Notes: generated by a model not told the origin, from the sequence alone. A stretch of 12,763 bases of DNA from RGIG1828 sp045546535 (GCA_045546535.1 JAZQDA010000108.1:1-12763); one strand, 5' to 3'. Positions 1 through 8,561 are shown, numbered from the stretch's first letter. Made by a program: numbers and translations.

Positions 1-639
1 GTATTCGGTGGTGACGGTTGGGCATACGATATCGGTTACGGCGGTCTTGACCACGTTATCGCATCAGGCGAAGACATCAATATCTTCGTTGTAGATACCG
101 AAGTTTACTCCAACACAGGCGGTCAGTCTTCAAAAGCAACACCTACCGCTGCAGTTGCTAAATTCGCTGCATCAGGTAAGAAAGTTAAGAAGAAAGACCT
201 TGGTATGATTGCAACAACATATGGTTATGTATATGTTGCTCAGATTGCTCTCGGTGCAAATATGCAACAGGCTCTTAACGCTATTAAAGAGGCTGAGGCT
301 TATCCCGGTCCTTCACTTATCATCGCATACGCTCCCTGTATCAACCACGGTATCAAATCAAAAGGCGGTATGGCAAATTCAATCGCTGAAGAAAAGAAAG
401 CAGTTGAAACAGGTTACTGGCACCTCTGGAGATTTAATCCTGAACTCAAAGAAGCAGGTAAAAACCCCTTCGTTCTCGATTCAAAAGAACCCACAGGTTC
501 CATTAAAGACTTTATGCTTGGCGAAAACAGATATCTCATGCTCCAGAAAGCATATCCGAGCATCGCAGACGAACTTTTCGATAAAGCAGAAAAAGACCTT
601 CTTGACAGATACGAAACATACAAACGTATGGCTGACTAA
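1..639 (+). CDS. nifJ: Pyruvate:ferredoxin (flavodoxin) oxidoreductase, C-terminal part (5' truncated by window)
   Basis: This enzyme oxidatively decarboxylates pyruvate with CoA to acetyl-CoA and CO2, passing electrons to ferredoxin or flavodoxin in the cytoplasm of anaerobes. The reading frame is open from base 1 and stops with TAA at 637-639, so 212 residues are visible, about the last sixth of a usual single-chain enzyme of roughly 1,170-1,200 residues. The visible part is the thiamine-pyrophosphate domain. GDGWAYDIGYGGLDHV lies at residues 4-19 and SNTGGQ at residues 37-42, which together form the GDG...NTGGQ TPP/Mg motif, and APCINHG lies at residues 111-117. Codon use is more biased and GC-richer than in its neighbours, as expected for a highly expressed gene. 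A strong terminator follows, so it is probably the last gene of its transcript. The family call is very secure. The gene symbol is by homology only, since the rest of the gene lies outside the window. Confidence 0.95.
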   Translation, partial: VFGGDGWAYDIGYGGLDHVIASGEDINIFVVDTEVYSNTGGQSSKATPTAAVAKFAASGKKVKKKDLGMIATTYGYVYVAQIALGANMQQALNAIKEAEAYPGPSLIIAYAPCINHGIKSKGGMANSIAEEKKAVETGYWHLWRFNPELKEAGKNPFVLDSKEPTGSIKDFMLGENRYLMLQKAYPSIADELFDKAEKDLLDRYETYKRMAD

Positions 640-661
640 TCTTAAAGAAAATAAGTTCAAA

Positions 662-698
662 AAGGGTTTGGCAAAATATTGCCAAACCCTTGCTTTTT
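662..698 (+). terminator. Intrinsic terminator of the PFOR gene
   Basis: A 13-bp perfect stem (arms 662-674 and 679-691, core AGGGTTTGGCA) with a 4-nt loop is followed by GC and a short T run at 694-698. It begins 22 bases after the stop codon. Confidence 0.9.
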
Positions 699-709
699 GC
701 CGAATTAAC

Positions 710-747
710 TGCTAAAATAAATTTATAGTAGATAATTTATTTTAGCA
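710..747. repeat. AT-rich perfect inverted repeat upstream of the VanW gene
   Basis: The arms are TGCTAAAATAAATT (710-723) and AATTTATTTTAGCA (734-747), 14 bp each and perfectly complementary, with a 10-nt spacer. It sits between the PFOR terminator and the start of the VanW gene, close to where that gene's promoter should be. No U-run follows directly, so it does not look like a second terminator for rightward transcription. It could be a regulator site or a transcript hairpin. No function can be assigned from sequence alone. Confidence 0.6.
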
Positions 748-809
748 TACATACTATATATATATTGTAGGGATAAAATATAAGAAAGTTTATGGAAGGC
801 AGAGAATAT

Positions 810-2519
810 ATGCATAGTTCAAAAAAGAGAAGAACAGTCTGTATTATTTCAATCTGTATTGCTTTGGCAGTTGTAGTTGGCATTTTTTCGTATCTTGCCG
901 TAGGTGCTATGACAGACCAAGCATATGATGGCGTGTATGTCGGAGATATAAATGTCGGCAGAAAAGATGCGAAAGAAATAGAAGAGATAATATCAAATGC
1001 ATATTCCAAGGGAGAAATAAACCCCGTTTTTGAGTGTGATGGGGAGAAATTTCAGATTTATTCATCTGAGGTGTATCTTTCCCCAAACTTTGAAACTACT
1101 GCCATAGATGCCACATGCGAGGGGAAAGACGGCAATATATTTTATAAAATATATAAAATGCTGAGCCTTAAAACTCATAAAAAGGTTCTTGATGTAAGTC
1201 TTGAGTGCGATATGAATCTTTTAGAATATGCACTTCGTGAGCACCTTGAAGAAAAAATGGCAGATGTAATTCAGCCCGATGTCGAGATTGGCAGTGATTG
1301 CCTTATCCTAACAAACGGCAAAGCGGGAAAAGGTGTAAATACGGCTAACCTTATGAAAAAAATATCTTTTGCTTACACAAACGGCGAACTTTCTAAACCG
1401 ATTGAGGTAAAAATCGAAACTCTGACTCCTGATATAATAGATGCTGAAATTTTTATAAAAGAATATAACAGAGCGCCCCAAGATGCAGTTTGTAAATCTG
1501 ATGGAGAAAATATAAACATAATTCCCGAAATAGTAGGCGTTAAGGTTGACCCTGACGAAACAAGAAGGATTATTGAAAATAATAAAAATAACCATAATCC
1601 GTATACAATCCCTGCAGTTATAACATATCCGGAAGTAAGCGCAAAAGAACTTGAAGCAGAGTTTACAGATTGCATAATCGGCACATTCAGCACAGATTAT
1701 TCAACGAGTTCTGCCAACCGTAAAGAAAATATCCGCCTTGCATCAGAAAAAATAAACGGTCTTATTTTAAACCCCGGCGAAGAATTTTCTTTCAATGGAG
1801 TTGTAGGTCCCAGAACTGCATCAAACGGTTATAAAATAGCACAGGTTTATGTCGGCAGTAAAACCGTAGACGGCATAGGCGGAGGCATATGTCAGGTTTC
1901 GTCAACGCTTTATAACAGCGCTGTACTTGCAGACCTTGAAATTGTTTACAGAACGAATCACTCCAAACCCGTTTCGTATGTGCCTCTCGGAAGAGATGCA
2001 ACTGTTTCATACGGCACTATAGATTTTATCTTTAAAAACAATAAAGAAACTCCTGTTAAGATAGAAACAATAGCAGACGGCAGTAAACTTACCATAAACA
2101 TATACGGAAGAAAAAAATATCTTAAAGATATTTCCATAGAAACTGTCATAACGGGAACAAGAGCATATTCGGTAACGGAAATAAAAGACGATACAATGTA
2201 TGAGGGAGAAAGGGTAACCGAAGAAAAAGGTTCAAACGGAATAATCACACAGTCTTATAAAATTGTAAAGGAAAACGGTGAGACAATCTCCCGTACAAAT
2301 TTAGCAAAGAGTTCATATTCACCAATCAGTCAGGTCGATAGAGTAGGAACAAAGAAAAGGGAAAGCGATCCCGTAATTTCAGATGATAACTCCGTTATAA
2401 ACAGCGATGCATCAGAAATTCCCCAAGATGACGCTGAAGTAATTGCTCCTGTATTTCCGTCTGAGCCTGAACCCGAAACTGAACCCGATTTATATCAGTC
2501 AGATTCATCGGCACAGTAA
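810..2519 (+). CDS. VanW/G5-domain cell-envelope protein, membrane anchored
   Basis: A 569-residue protein if it begins at ATG 810, which has GGAAGG about 10 bases upstream. An in-frame ATG at 792 would add six residues (MEGREY) but has a poorer ribosome site. A basic N-terminus is followed by one hydrophobic segment (roughly residues 9-31), giving a signal anchor with the rest outside the cell. Residues of about 40-290 resemble the paired peptidoglycan-binding-like (PG_binding_4) region seen in this family. Residues of about 305-433 are the VanW domain, with NPGEEFSFN, VGPRT and GGGICQVSSTLYNS. Residues of about 437-520 look like a G5 domain ending in VDRVGTK. A Pro/Glu/Asp-rich tail finishes the protein. 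Relatives are common in Clostridia (YoaR-like) and are thought to act at the cell wall. The biochemical role is not established, and the name does not imply vancomycin resistance. It is monocistronic, with its own terminator. Confidence 0.9.
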   Translation: MHSSKKRRTVCIISICIALAVVVGIFSYLAVGAMTDQAYDGVYVGDINVGRKDAKEIEEIISNAYSKGEINPVFECDGEKFQIYSSEVYLSPNFETTAIDATCEGKDGNIFYKIYKMLSLKTHKKVLDVSLECDMNLLEYALREHLEEKMADVIQPDVEIGSDCLILTNGKAGKGVNTANLMKKISFAYTNGELSKPIEVKIETLTPDIIDAEIFIKEYNRAPQDAVCKSDGENINIIPEIVGVKVDPDETRRIIENNKNNHNPYTIPAVITYPEVSAKELEAEFTDCIIGTFSTDYSTSSANRKENIRLASEKINGLILNPGEEFSFNGVVGPRTASNGYKIAQVYVGSKTVDGIGGGICQVSSTLYNSAVLADLEIVYRTNHSKPVSYVPLGRDATVSYGTIDFIFKNNKETPVKIETIADGSKLTINIYGRKKYLKDISIETVITGTRAYSVTEIKDDTMYEGERVTEEKGSNGIITQSYKIVKENGETISRTNLAKSSYSPISQVDRVGTKKRESDPVISDDNSVINSDASEIPQDDAEVIAPVFPSEPEPETEPDLYQSDSSAQ

Positions 2520-2526
2520 CATAATT

Positions 2527-2564
2527 TCCGCCAAAAATTCCAATCAGATTTTTGGCGGATTTTT
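2527..2564 (+). terminator. Intrinsic terminator of the VanW gene
   Basis: A 12-bp perfect stem (TCCGCCAAAAAT at 2527-2538 paired with 2548-2559), a 9-nt loop and a T run at 2560-2564. It starts eight bases after the VanW stop. Confidence 0.92.
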
Positions 2565-2681
2565 ATTTGCCCCATTTGGTCGTTTTTTTCACCAAAAACC
2601 AGAAATTTATATGTGTAAAAGCCTTGATATTACTTGCTTTTTCCTTATTTTACATTTTGTTTATTTTTATGAAAAAAAGTA

Positions 2682-2710
2682 TTGACATCATAGATATTGT
2701 GTTTTATAAT
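2682..2710 (+). promoter_or_regulatory. Consensus sigma-A promoter of nrdDG
   Basis: The -35 box TTGACA (2682-2687), a 17-bp spacer and the -10 box TATAAT (2705-2710) match the vegetative consensus perfectly. Transcription should start near 2717, leaving a leader of about 75 nt before nrdD. Such a strong promoter implies that control is by repression, consistent with the NrdR-like boxes that overlap it. Confidence 0.93.
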
Positions 2711-2734
2711 AGAATAGCACACAAGATATTGTTG
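2687..2734. promoter_or_regulatory. Tandem NrdR-box-like operator
   Basis: Two 16-bp sites resemble the NrdR box (acaCwAtATaTwGtgt). Box 1 is ATCATAGATATTGTGT at 2687-2702 and matches 12 of 16 positions. Box 2 is ACACAAGATATTGTTG at 2719-2734 and matches 13 of 16. They share the exact 9-mer AGATATTGT and lie 32 bp apart, about three helical turns, as is usual for paired NrdR sites. Box 1 fills the promoter spacer and box 2 covers the expected start of transcription, so binding should block RNA polymerase. NrdR is the ATP/dATP-sensing repressor of ribonucleotide reductase genes. Its own gene is not in the window. Confidence 0.78.
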
Positions 2735-2790
2735 CAAATAACCTTGTGGTTTACATAGAAGGAAAAGGAAGTTATAAAAGGAGAAAAGAA

Positions 2791-4974
2791 ATGAAAATCG
2801 TAAAAAGAAGCGGAGCAGAGGAAGAATTTAATCGCGAGAAAATATCAAAGGCTATCGAAAAAGCCAATGAAGCAACCGACAAAAAACCCGAACTTACCAA
2901 AAGACAAATTGAATATATAACCAATGTTATTGAGGATTACTGTGCAGAAATGGGCAGAAGTCTTTCCGTTGAAGAAATTCAGGAACTTGTTGAAACCCAT
3001 ATTATTTTACAGGGCGCACCCGAAACTGCAAAAAGATATATCCGTTACCGCTTTACACGTAACCTTGCCCGTGTTGCAAATACTACAGACAATCAGATAC
3101 TCAGCCTTATTGAATGCAATAATGAAGAGGTAAAACAGGAAAACTCCAATAAAAACCCCACGGTAAACAGTGTTCAGCGTGACTATATGGCAGGTGAAGT
3201 TTCCAAAGACCTTGCAAAGAGAATTCTTCTTCCGCCAGACATCGTAGAGGCACACGAAGAGGGAATAATTCATTTCCACGATGCAGACTACTATGCTCAG
3301 CATATGCATAACTGCGACCTTGTAAACCTTGAAGATATGCTTCAGAACGGTACCGTAATCAGCGGAACTATGATTGAAAAACCCCACAGTTTTTCTACTG
3401 CTTGTAATATTTCTACACAGATTATCGCTCAGGTTGCATCAAGTCAGTACGGCGGACAAAGTATTTCTCTTGCCCACCTTGCACCTTTTGTTCAGGTTTC
3501 CCGCGAACGCATACGCAAAGAAACAATAGAAACAATAACTGCCGCAGGTGGTACTTTAGATGAGAAAATTGTATCTGAAATAGTTGAGAAAACTTTAAGA
3601 AAAGAAATTCAGAGAGGCGTTCAGACCCTGCAGTATCAGGTAGTAACCCTTATGACAACCAACGGACAGGCACCTTTTATAACTGTATTTATGTATCTTG
3701 GCGAGGCTAAAAGTGAACAGGAGAAAAAAGACCTTGCAATCATAATTGAAGAAACTCTTCTCCAGCGTTATCAGGGCGTTAAAAATGAGGTAGGTGTGTA
3801 TGTAACACCCGCATTCCCAAAACTTATATACGTTTTAGAAGAAGATAACATAACTCCTGATTCGCCTTATTGGTACCTTACAGAACTTTCTGCTAAATGT
3901 ACTGCTAAAAGACTTGTTCCCGACTACATTTCAGAAAAAATGATGCTTAAATTAAAAGTTGACCAAAACGGCAACGGCAACTGCTATACCTGTATGGGAT
4001 GCAGAAGTTTCCTTACACCTTATGTTGATGAAAACGGAAAACCCAAATATTACGGACGTTTCAATCAGGGCGTTGTAACAATTAATCTTGTTGACGTTGC
4101 ATGTACTGCAATAAGAGGCGAAAATGCAAAAGAAAAATTCTGGGAAGTTCTCGATGAGCGTCTTGAACTTTGCCACCGCGCACTCCAGTGCAGACATGAG
4201 CGTTTAGAGGGTACACGTTCAGATGCTGCGCCGATTCTGTGGCAGCACGGCGCACTTGCAAGACTTGGCAGGGGAGAACCTATCGATAAACTCCTACACG
4301 GCGGATATTCTACTATATCACTTGGCTATGCAGGACTCTGGGAATGCGTATATGCTGTAACAGGCAAAAAACTTACCGAACCTGAGGGCGAAGCATTCGG
4401 ACTTGAAGTAATGCAGAAATTAAATGATGCATGTGCTAAGTGGAAACAAGCAGAAAATATCCACTATTCTCTTTACGGCACACCTCTTGAATCCACAACC
4501 TATAAATTTGCTAAATGTCTGCAGAAACGCTTTGGCAAAATCAAAGGCGTAACAGATAAGAGTTATATAACAAATTCATATCATATCCATGTTACCGAAG
4601 AAATTGACGCATTCAAAAAACTTGAAATCGAGTCAAAATTCCAGGCACTTTCACCCGGAGGAGCAATCAGTTATATTGAAGTTCCAAATATGCAGGATAA
4701 TCTTGAAGCAGTACTTCAAGTTATGAGATTTATCTATGACAACATAATGTACGCGGAACTCAATACCAAGAGTGATTACTGTCAGGTTTGCGGTTATGAC
4801 GGCGAAATACAGATTTATGAAGAGGGCGGAAAACTCGGTTGGAAATGCCCCAACTGTGAAAACACCGACCAGTCAAAAATGAATGTTGCGCGTCGTACCT
4901 GCGGATATATAGGCAGTCAGTACTGGAATCAGGGAAGAACTCAGGAAATCAAAGAAAGGGTGCTTCATCTCTGA
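2791..4974 (+). CDS. nrdD: Anaerobic (class III) ribonucleoside-triphosphate reductase, large subunit
   Basis: Reduces ribonucleoside triphosphates to deoxyribonucleoside triphosphates without oxygen, using a glycyl radical. The chosen start, ATG 2791, has AAAGGAG seven bases upstream and gives 727 residues, a normal length. An upstream in-frame GTG at 2746 would add 15 untypical residues. Residues 1 to about 95 form an ATP-cone allosteric domain (KRSGAEEEFNREKI, then ETAKRYIRYRFTR). The catalytic barrel includes HDADYYAQHMHNCD and CYTCMGCRSF, which carry the expected catalytic cysteines. The C-terminus has the zinc site CQVCG...CPNC and the glycyl-radical loop RRTCGYIG, with the radical glycine at about residue 705. 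All key residues appear intact. The stop codon overlaps the nrdG start by one base (TGATG), so the two genes are translationally coupled. Regulation is probably by NrdR. Confidence 0.97.
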   Translation: MKIVKRSGAEEEFNREKISKAIEKANEATDKKPELTKRQIEYITNVIEDYCAEMGRSLSVEEIQELVETHIILQGAPETAKRYIRYRFTRNLARVANTTDNQILSLIECNNEEVKQENSNKNPTVNSVQRDYMAGEVSKDLAKRILLPPDIVEAHEEGIIHFHDADYYAQHMHNCDLVNLEDMLQNGTVISGTMIEKPHSFSTACNISTQIIAQVASSQYGGQSISLAHLAPFVQVSRERIRKETIETITAAGGTLDEKIVSEIVEKTLRKEIQRGVQTLQYQVVTLMTTNGQAPFITVFMYLGEAKSEQEKKDLAIIIEETLLQRYQGVKNEVGVYVTPAFPKLIYVLEEDNITPDSPYWYLTELSAKCTAKRLVPDYISEKMMLKLKVDQNGNGNCYTCMGCRSFLTPYVDENGKPKYYGRFNQGVVTINLVDVACTAIRGENAKEKFWEVLDERLELCHRALQCRHERLEGTRSDAAPILWQHGALARLGRGEPIDKLLHGGYSTISLGYAGLWECVYAVTGKKLTEPEGEAFGLEVMQKLNDACAKWKQAENIHYSLYGTPLESTTYKFAKCLQKRFGKIKGVTDKSYITNSYHIHVTEEIDAFKKLEIESKFQALSPGGAISYIEVPNMQDNLEAVLQVMRFIYDNIMYAELNTKSDYCQVCGYDGEIQIYEEGGKLGWKCPNCENTDQSKMNVARRTCGYIGSQYWNQGRTQEIKERVLHL

Positions 4975-5489
4975 TGAACTATGCAGCAATTAAAGAAACA
5001 GATATTGCAAACGGTCTTGGTATAAGAGTTTCTCTTTTCGTGTCAGGCTGCACCCATCACTGCAGAGGTTGCTTCAATGAAGACACTTGGGATTTTTCAT
5101 ACGGTGAACCGTTCACAAGACAAACCGAAGAAAAAATTCTTTCTCTGCTAGAACCTGACTATATAAAGGGTTTATCACTTCTTGGCGGAGAACCAATGGA
5201 AAAATGTAACCAAAAAGCACTTCTGCCATTTTTGAAAGAGGTCAAACGAAAGTATCCCCAAAAAGACATCTGGTGCTATTCGGGCTATACTTTTGAGCAA
5301 ATAAGTTCAGGCAAGGCACACTTTGATGAAACAGATGAGATTTTATCTCTTTTAGATGTCTTAGTAGACGGACCGTTTATACTCGAAAAGAAAAATATCA
5401 CACTTAAATTCAGAGGCAGTGAAAACCAGCGCATAATAGATGTAAAAAAATCTTTGAAAGATGGCAAAGCAATAGAATATCAACTTTAA
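4974..5489 (+). CDS. nrdG: Anaerobic ribonucleotide reductase activating protein (radical SAM)
   Basis: A 171-residue radical S-adenosylmethionine enzyme that generates the glycyl radical on NrdD. The CxxxCxxC iron-sulfur motif is CTHHCRGC at residues 26-33, followed by FNEDTWDF. LLGGEP near residue 70 is the SAM-binding GGE motif. VLVDGPF and KFRGSENQRIID match the usual C-terminal signatures. Length is typical for the family. The start ATG overlaps the nrdD stop by one base. AAAGGG lies 13 bases upstream, a long spacing, so initiation probably depends on coupling to nrdD translation. A terminator follows directly, closing a two-gene operon. Confidence 0.96.
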   Translation: MNYAAIKETDIANGLGIRVSLFVSGCTHHCRGCFNEDTWDFSYGEPFTRQTEEKILSLLEPDYIKGLSLLGGEPMEKCNQKALLPFLKEVKRKYPQKDIWCYSGYTFEQISSGKAHFDETDEILSLLDVLVDGPFILEKKNITLKFRGSENQRIIDVKKSLKDGKAIEYQL

Positions 5490-5498
5490 ATCACAGTA

Positions 5499-5526
5499 AA
5501 AAGGCGGAGATTATTCTCCGCCTTTT
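5499..5526 (+). terminator. Intrinsic terminator of nrdDG
   Basis: A 12-bp perfect stem (AAAAGGCGGAGA at 5499-5510 paired with 5515-5526), a TTAT loop, and a right arm ending in TTTT. The AAAA/TTTT flanks make it potentially active in both directions. Confidence 0.92.
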
Positions 5527-5562
5527 ATATTATTACAGTTTGTTTTCAAAAAATATTTCCTG

Positions 5563-5592
5563 TTGACGCATAGCATATGTAAATGTTATAAT
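5563..5592 (+). promoter_or_regulatory. Sigma-A promoter (extended -10) of the SLH protein gene
   Basis: The -35 box is TTGACG (5563-5568), the spacer is 18 bp, and the -10 box TATAAT (5587-5592) is preceded by TG at 5584-5585 (extended -10). Transcription should start near 5599, giving a leader of about 50 nt. This includes a weak GGTGT/ACACC hairpin (5604-5608 with 5623-5627) just before the GGAGG ribosome site at 5636-5640. Confidence 0.88.
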
Positions 5593-5648
5593 TTAACGGT
5601 AAAGGTGTATCCATTTATAAAAACACCGAAGAAACGGAGGTAACAACA

Positions 5649-8546
5649 ATGAAAACAAACAAACGAATTCTATCACTTATAGTAACCTTGCTATTTGTTC
5701 TCACTTCATGTATCAGTTTACCTGCTACAATTGCAGGTGCTGCTGGTTTTAATGATGTGCCAGGTACAAGTCCTTACTATCAGGCAATTACAGAACTTGT
5801 AGAACGCGGAGTTATCAACGGATACGAAGATGGTTCTTTCAAACCCAATAACACTATCACCCGTGCCGAATTTTCTAAACTTCTCGCAGTTTCATCTGCT
5901 CCGGCAGGTACACTTTTCACCGCTACAACAACACAGTTCCCTGACGTTGCAGACTCTTCATCTCCAAGTGCATGGGCAATTCCCTATATTTCATATGCTG
6001 TAGGCGTAAAAGCAATTAACGGATATGAAGACGGTACATTCCGTCCCACCAACACTGTTACATACGGTGAAGCGGTTAAAATGATTGTATGCACACTTGG
6101 TTATGAACCTGTTATAGACAAAACCCTCACACCTTGGTATCAGGGTTATATAGATGTTGCAAATCAGATTGGCCTTACCCAAAACGCTGTTTCCATGGGT
6201 GACAACCCTGCAAACAGAGGTCTTGTTGCACAACTTATCAATAATATGCTTGGCTGTAGCCCACTTATACAGACAGGTGTAGATATCAATGGTAATCCTA
6301 TTTATTCAAACACCGGCTCAGGTTCTTTTGACGAAGAAAAAGATAATGCAACAGAGGAAGAAGACGTACTCTACGGTTTCATCGAATATAACCTTACAGG
6401 TGACGAAATCAAAAGAAATGAAGTAAAAATAGGTGATGAAACCTATGGCCTTGGCGATTACACTGCAGATGATTTGAAAGCATACCTCGGAAAAATGGTT
6501 ACTTTCAAATATAATGCTAAAAATACACTTACTTCAGTTAAACTTGCATCAGGATATAATCAGGAAATCGTAGTTGATGCATCTCAGATAGCAAGTGTAT
6601 CAAATACTGCACTCCAGTATTACAAAAATGAACTGGACGAAATCAACGACGAAACAACAACTATTTCAATGCCCAGTCTTTATGTGGTATACAATGGTGT
6701 TCCTGTTGATCCTGCACACATTGGAAATGGCTTTAATATTGCTTCATATCTCAATGTGGCAGACGGCAAAATTACTTTTATAAGTAATGACGGTAACGCA
6801 AGAAATGCTGAAGTTGCATTTGTAGAAAGTTATAAAACATATTTTGCAAACACCCCCTCAACATTAAACGGCGTTACAACACTCTATGACCAGTTCCCTG
6901 CACAATCAGGAAATACAAGTGCTCTTGTCTTAGATGAAGATGAAGTGGCATCAGTTCAGAAAGTTTCTACAAAAGGCGGTAAACCTGCAAATGCACAACT
7001 TAAGTCAATTGCAAAAGGTAATGTAGTAAGCGTTGCACTTCCTTATGCAAGTACAGGCACTGATGCAATTGTTGTATATTCAGCCGCTACTGTAACAGGT
7101 CAGGTTTCCGAAATGGATACAGATTATTCCTACATCAAAATCGGCAATATTGAGTATGAAATATCACCGTATTTTGAAAGACTTGTTTCACAAGGAGTAA
7201 ACACAACATTTACCGCAAATGATTCCGGTAAATTCTACCTTGACCGTCTCGGAAGAATCGTATACTTTGAAAAGAACGAATCTTCAAACCCCTACGCTTT
7301 GGCAGTTCGCTATAAAGAAATGGGCGGGATTGATGCTCAATACGGCATAGACCTTTATATAAGCGGCACCGCAGGTACAAAATTCTTCCCCTTAAGAGAA
7401 AATGTAAAAGTTAACGGAAACACCACAACTGCATTCGAGGCAATTACACACCTTATCAACAATTGTCCTACTTATGCACAAAATGCTCATATAGGAAACG
7501 GCAAATATATTCTGCAGCCCATCAAATATGAAACAAGACAGAATGACCAGACAGGCGAGATTGAAATTTCTTCAATCGAATGTATGGATTCAACCGATGA
7601 TTATGCTGACAGTATGGTAGTTCCTTATGCTTTTGAAAACACTATAAATGCAACTCCGGAATATTTTGCAAACGGCGGAAGAGTTACCTATGCTAAATCA
7701 GGCTACACATTCAAAAAAGATTCTTCAATCCAGTTTACACTCCGTCCCACATCTGTGGTATTTGCAATTCCCCAGGATATTACAAATGTAAATGCATACA
7801 GAAAATATTCATACACTTCATTTGTTGACGGAACAAGTTATGTTGTTGAACCTTATGATGTAGAAAAACAGGTGGCATCTGCTGCTCTTTACTATCTTCA
7901 GGCAGGACAGTCAACTCAGGCATCAGTTTCCACATCAACACCTGCATATCTCGTAGAAAGTATCAATCCTGCATACGATGAAAATAACAATGAAGTTATA
8001 AAAGTTGTAGCATATAAAGCAGGGGAAACTACTCTTCCTGCAAAACCGTACTATACAAGTCCCGGCACAACAGTTGCAGGTCTTGATTCTATACAGGCAG
8101 GCGATGTTGTTAAATTTGCATTTGCAGAAGGCAAAATTGCAGCAGTTAAAACTGTTTATGCATCAGGTAGCCTTACAACACAGACAGCACCTGTAAAGAA
8201 CGGAAATGCAAATCATATTTCTCAGAGTTATGATGGCAGAACTGACTGGTATCAGGCAATCAAAGGTATAGTATATAATGTTGAAGACAGCATTAAAACA
8301 ATCAACATTATTCCTTATGCACTCAGCGATGGTAGTTTCTCACCTGATGCTCGAATTGCATTTGAATATGCATCAGATGTTAAGTATTATAAACTCGGTG
8401 CAAACGGCAAATTTACAGCAGGTGATGCAAGTATAATTACAATCGCAGATTATGAAACCTTTGCTGATACAAATCCACAATTATCAAGCGAAGTTGTTGC
8501 AATCGTAATGGATAAGAAAGTTGTAGCGGTTTACATTCTTAACTAA
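5649..8546 (+). CDS. Exported S-layer-homology (SLH) domain surface protein
   Basis: A 965-residue cell-surface protein. The ATG has GGAGG eight bases upstream. Residues 1 to about 32 are a secretion signal. It contains LTSC at residues 18-21, a possible lipobox, and AGA at 29-31, a possible signal peptidase I site. Three SLH repeats follow. The first (about 34-82) has FNDV...GVINGYEDGSFKPNNTITRAEF, the second (about 97-150) has FPDV...INGYEDGTFRPTNTVTYGEA, and the third (about 160-205) is degenerate and lacks the GY.DGTF core. SLH domains hold proteins to pyruvylated secondary cell-wall polymers. Residues 206-965 have no domain I recognise. They look beta-rich, with at least two related modules (from about 243 and 484). 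Cys21 is the only cysteine. The gene is monocistronic with its own promoter and terminator. It may be an S-layer or wall-associated protein. Its specific role is unknown. Confidence 0.92.
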   Translation: MKTNKRILSLIVTLLFVLTSCISLPATIAGAAGFNDVPGTSPYYQAITELVERGVINGYEDGSFKPNNTITRAEFSKLLAVSSAPAGTLFTATTTQFPDVADSSSPSAWAIPYISYAVGVKAINGYEDGTFRPTNTVTYGEAVKMIVCTLGYEPVIDKTLTPWYQGYIDVANQIGLTQNAVSMGDNPANRGLVAQLINNMLGCSPLIQTGVDINGNPIYSNTGSGSFDEEKDNATEEEDVLYGFIEYNLTGDEIKRNEVKIGDETYGLGDYTADDLKAYLGKMVTFKYNAKNTLTSVKLASGYNQEIVVDASQIASVSNTALQYYKNELDEINDETTTISMPSLYVVYNGVPVDPAHIGNGFNIASYLNVADGKITFISNDGNARNAEVAFVESYKTYFANTPSTLNGVTTLYDQFPAQSGNTSALVLDEDEVASVQKVSTKGGKPANAQLKSIAKGNVVSVALPYASTGTDAIVVYSAATVTGQVSEMDTDYSYIKIGNIEYEISPYFERLVSQGVNTTFTANDSGKFYLDRLGRIVYFEKNESSNPYALAVRYKEMGGIDAQYGIDLYISGTAGTKFFPLRENVKVNGNTTTAFEAITHLINNCPTYAQNAHIGNGKYILQPIKYETRQNDQTGEIEISSIECMDSTDDYADSMVVPYAFENTINATPEYFANGGRVTYAKSGYTFKKDSSIQFTLRPTSVVFAIPQDITNVNAYRKYSYTSFVDGTSYVVEPYDVEKQVASAALYYLQAGQSTQASVSTSTPAYLVESINPAYDENNNEVIKVVAYKAGETTLPAKPYYTSPGTTVAGLDSIQAGDVVKFAFAEGKIAAVKTVYASGSLTTQTAPVKNGNANHISQSYDGRTDWYQAIKGIVYNVEDSIKTINIIPYALSDGSFSPDARIAFEYASDVKYYKLGANGKFTAGDASIITIADYETFADTNPQLSSEVVAIVMDKKVVAVYILN

Positions 8547-8561
8547 TACTAAAAATCCAAT

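Noticed and set aside
1308..2248. Several minus-strand open frames within the VanW gene, and similar ones inside nrdD, the SLH gene and asnB
   Set aside because: They lie opposite well-supported genes, show no protein family features or ribosome sites, and are low-complexity antisense translations.
2746..2790. GTG start giving a longer NrdD (15 extra residues)
   Set aside because: ATG 2791 has an ideal ribosome site, and the ATP-cone begins right there in the usual MKIVKRSG form. The extension overlaps the leader.
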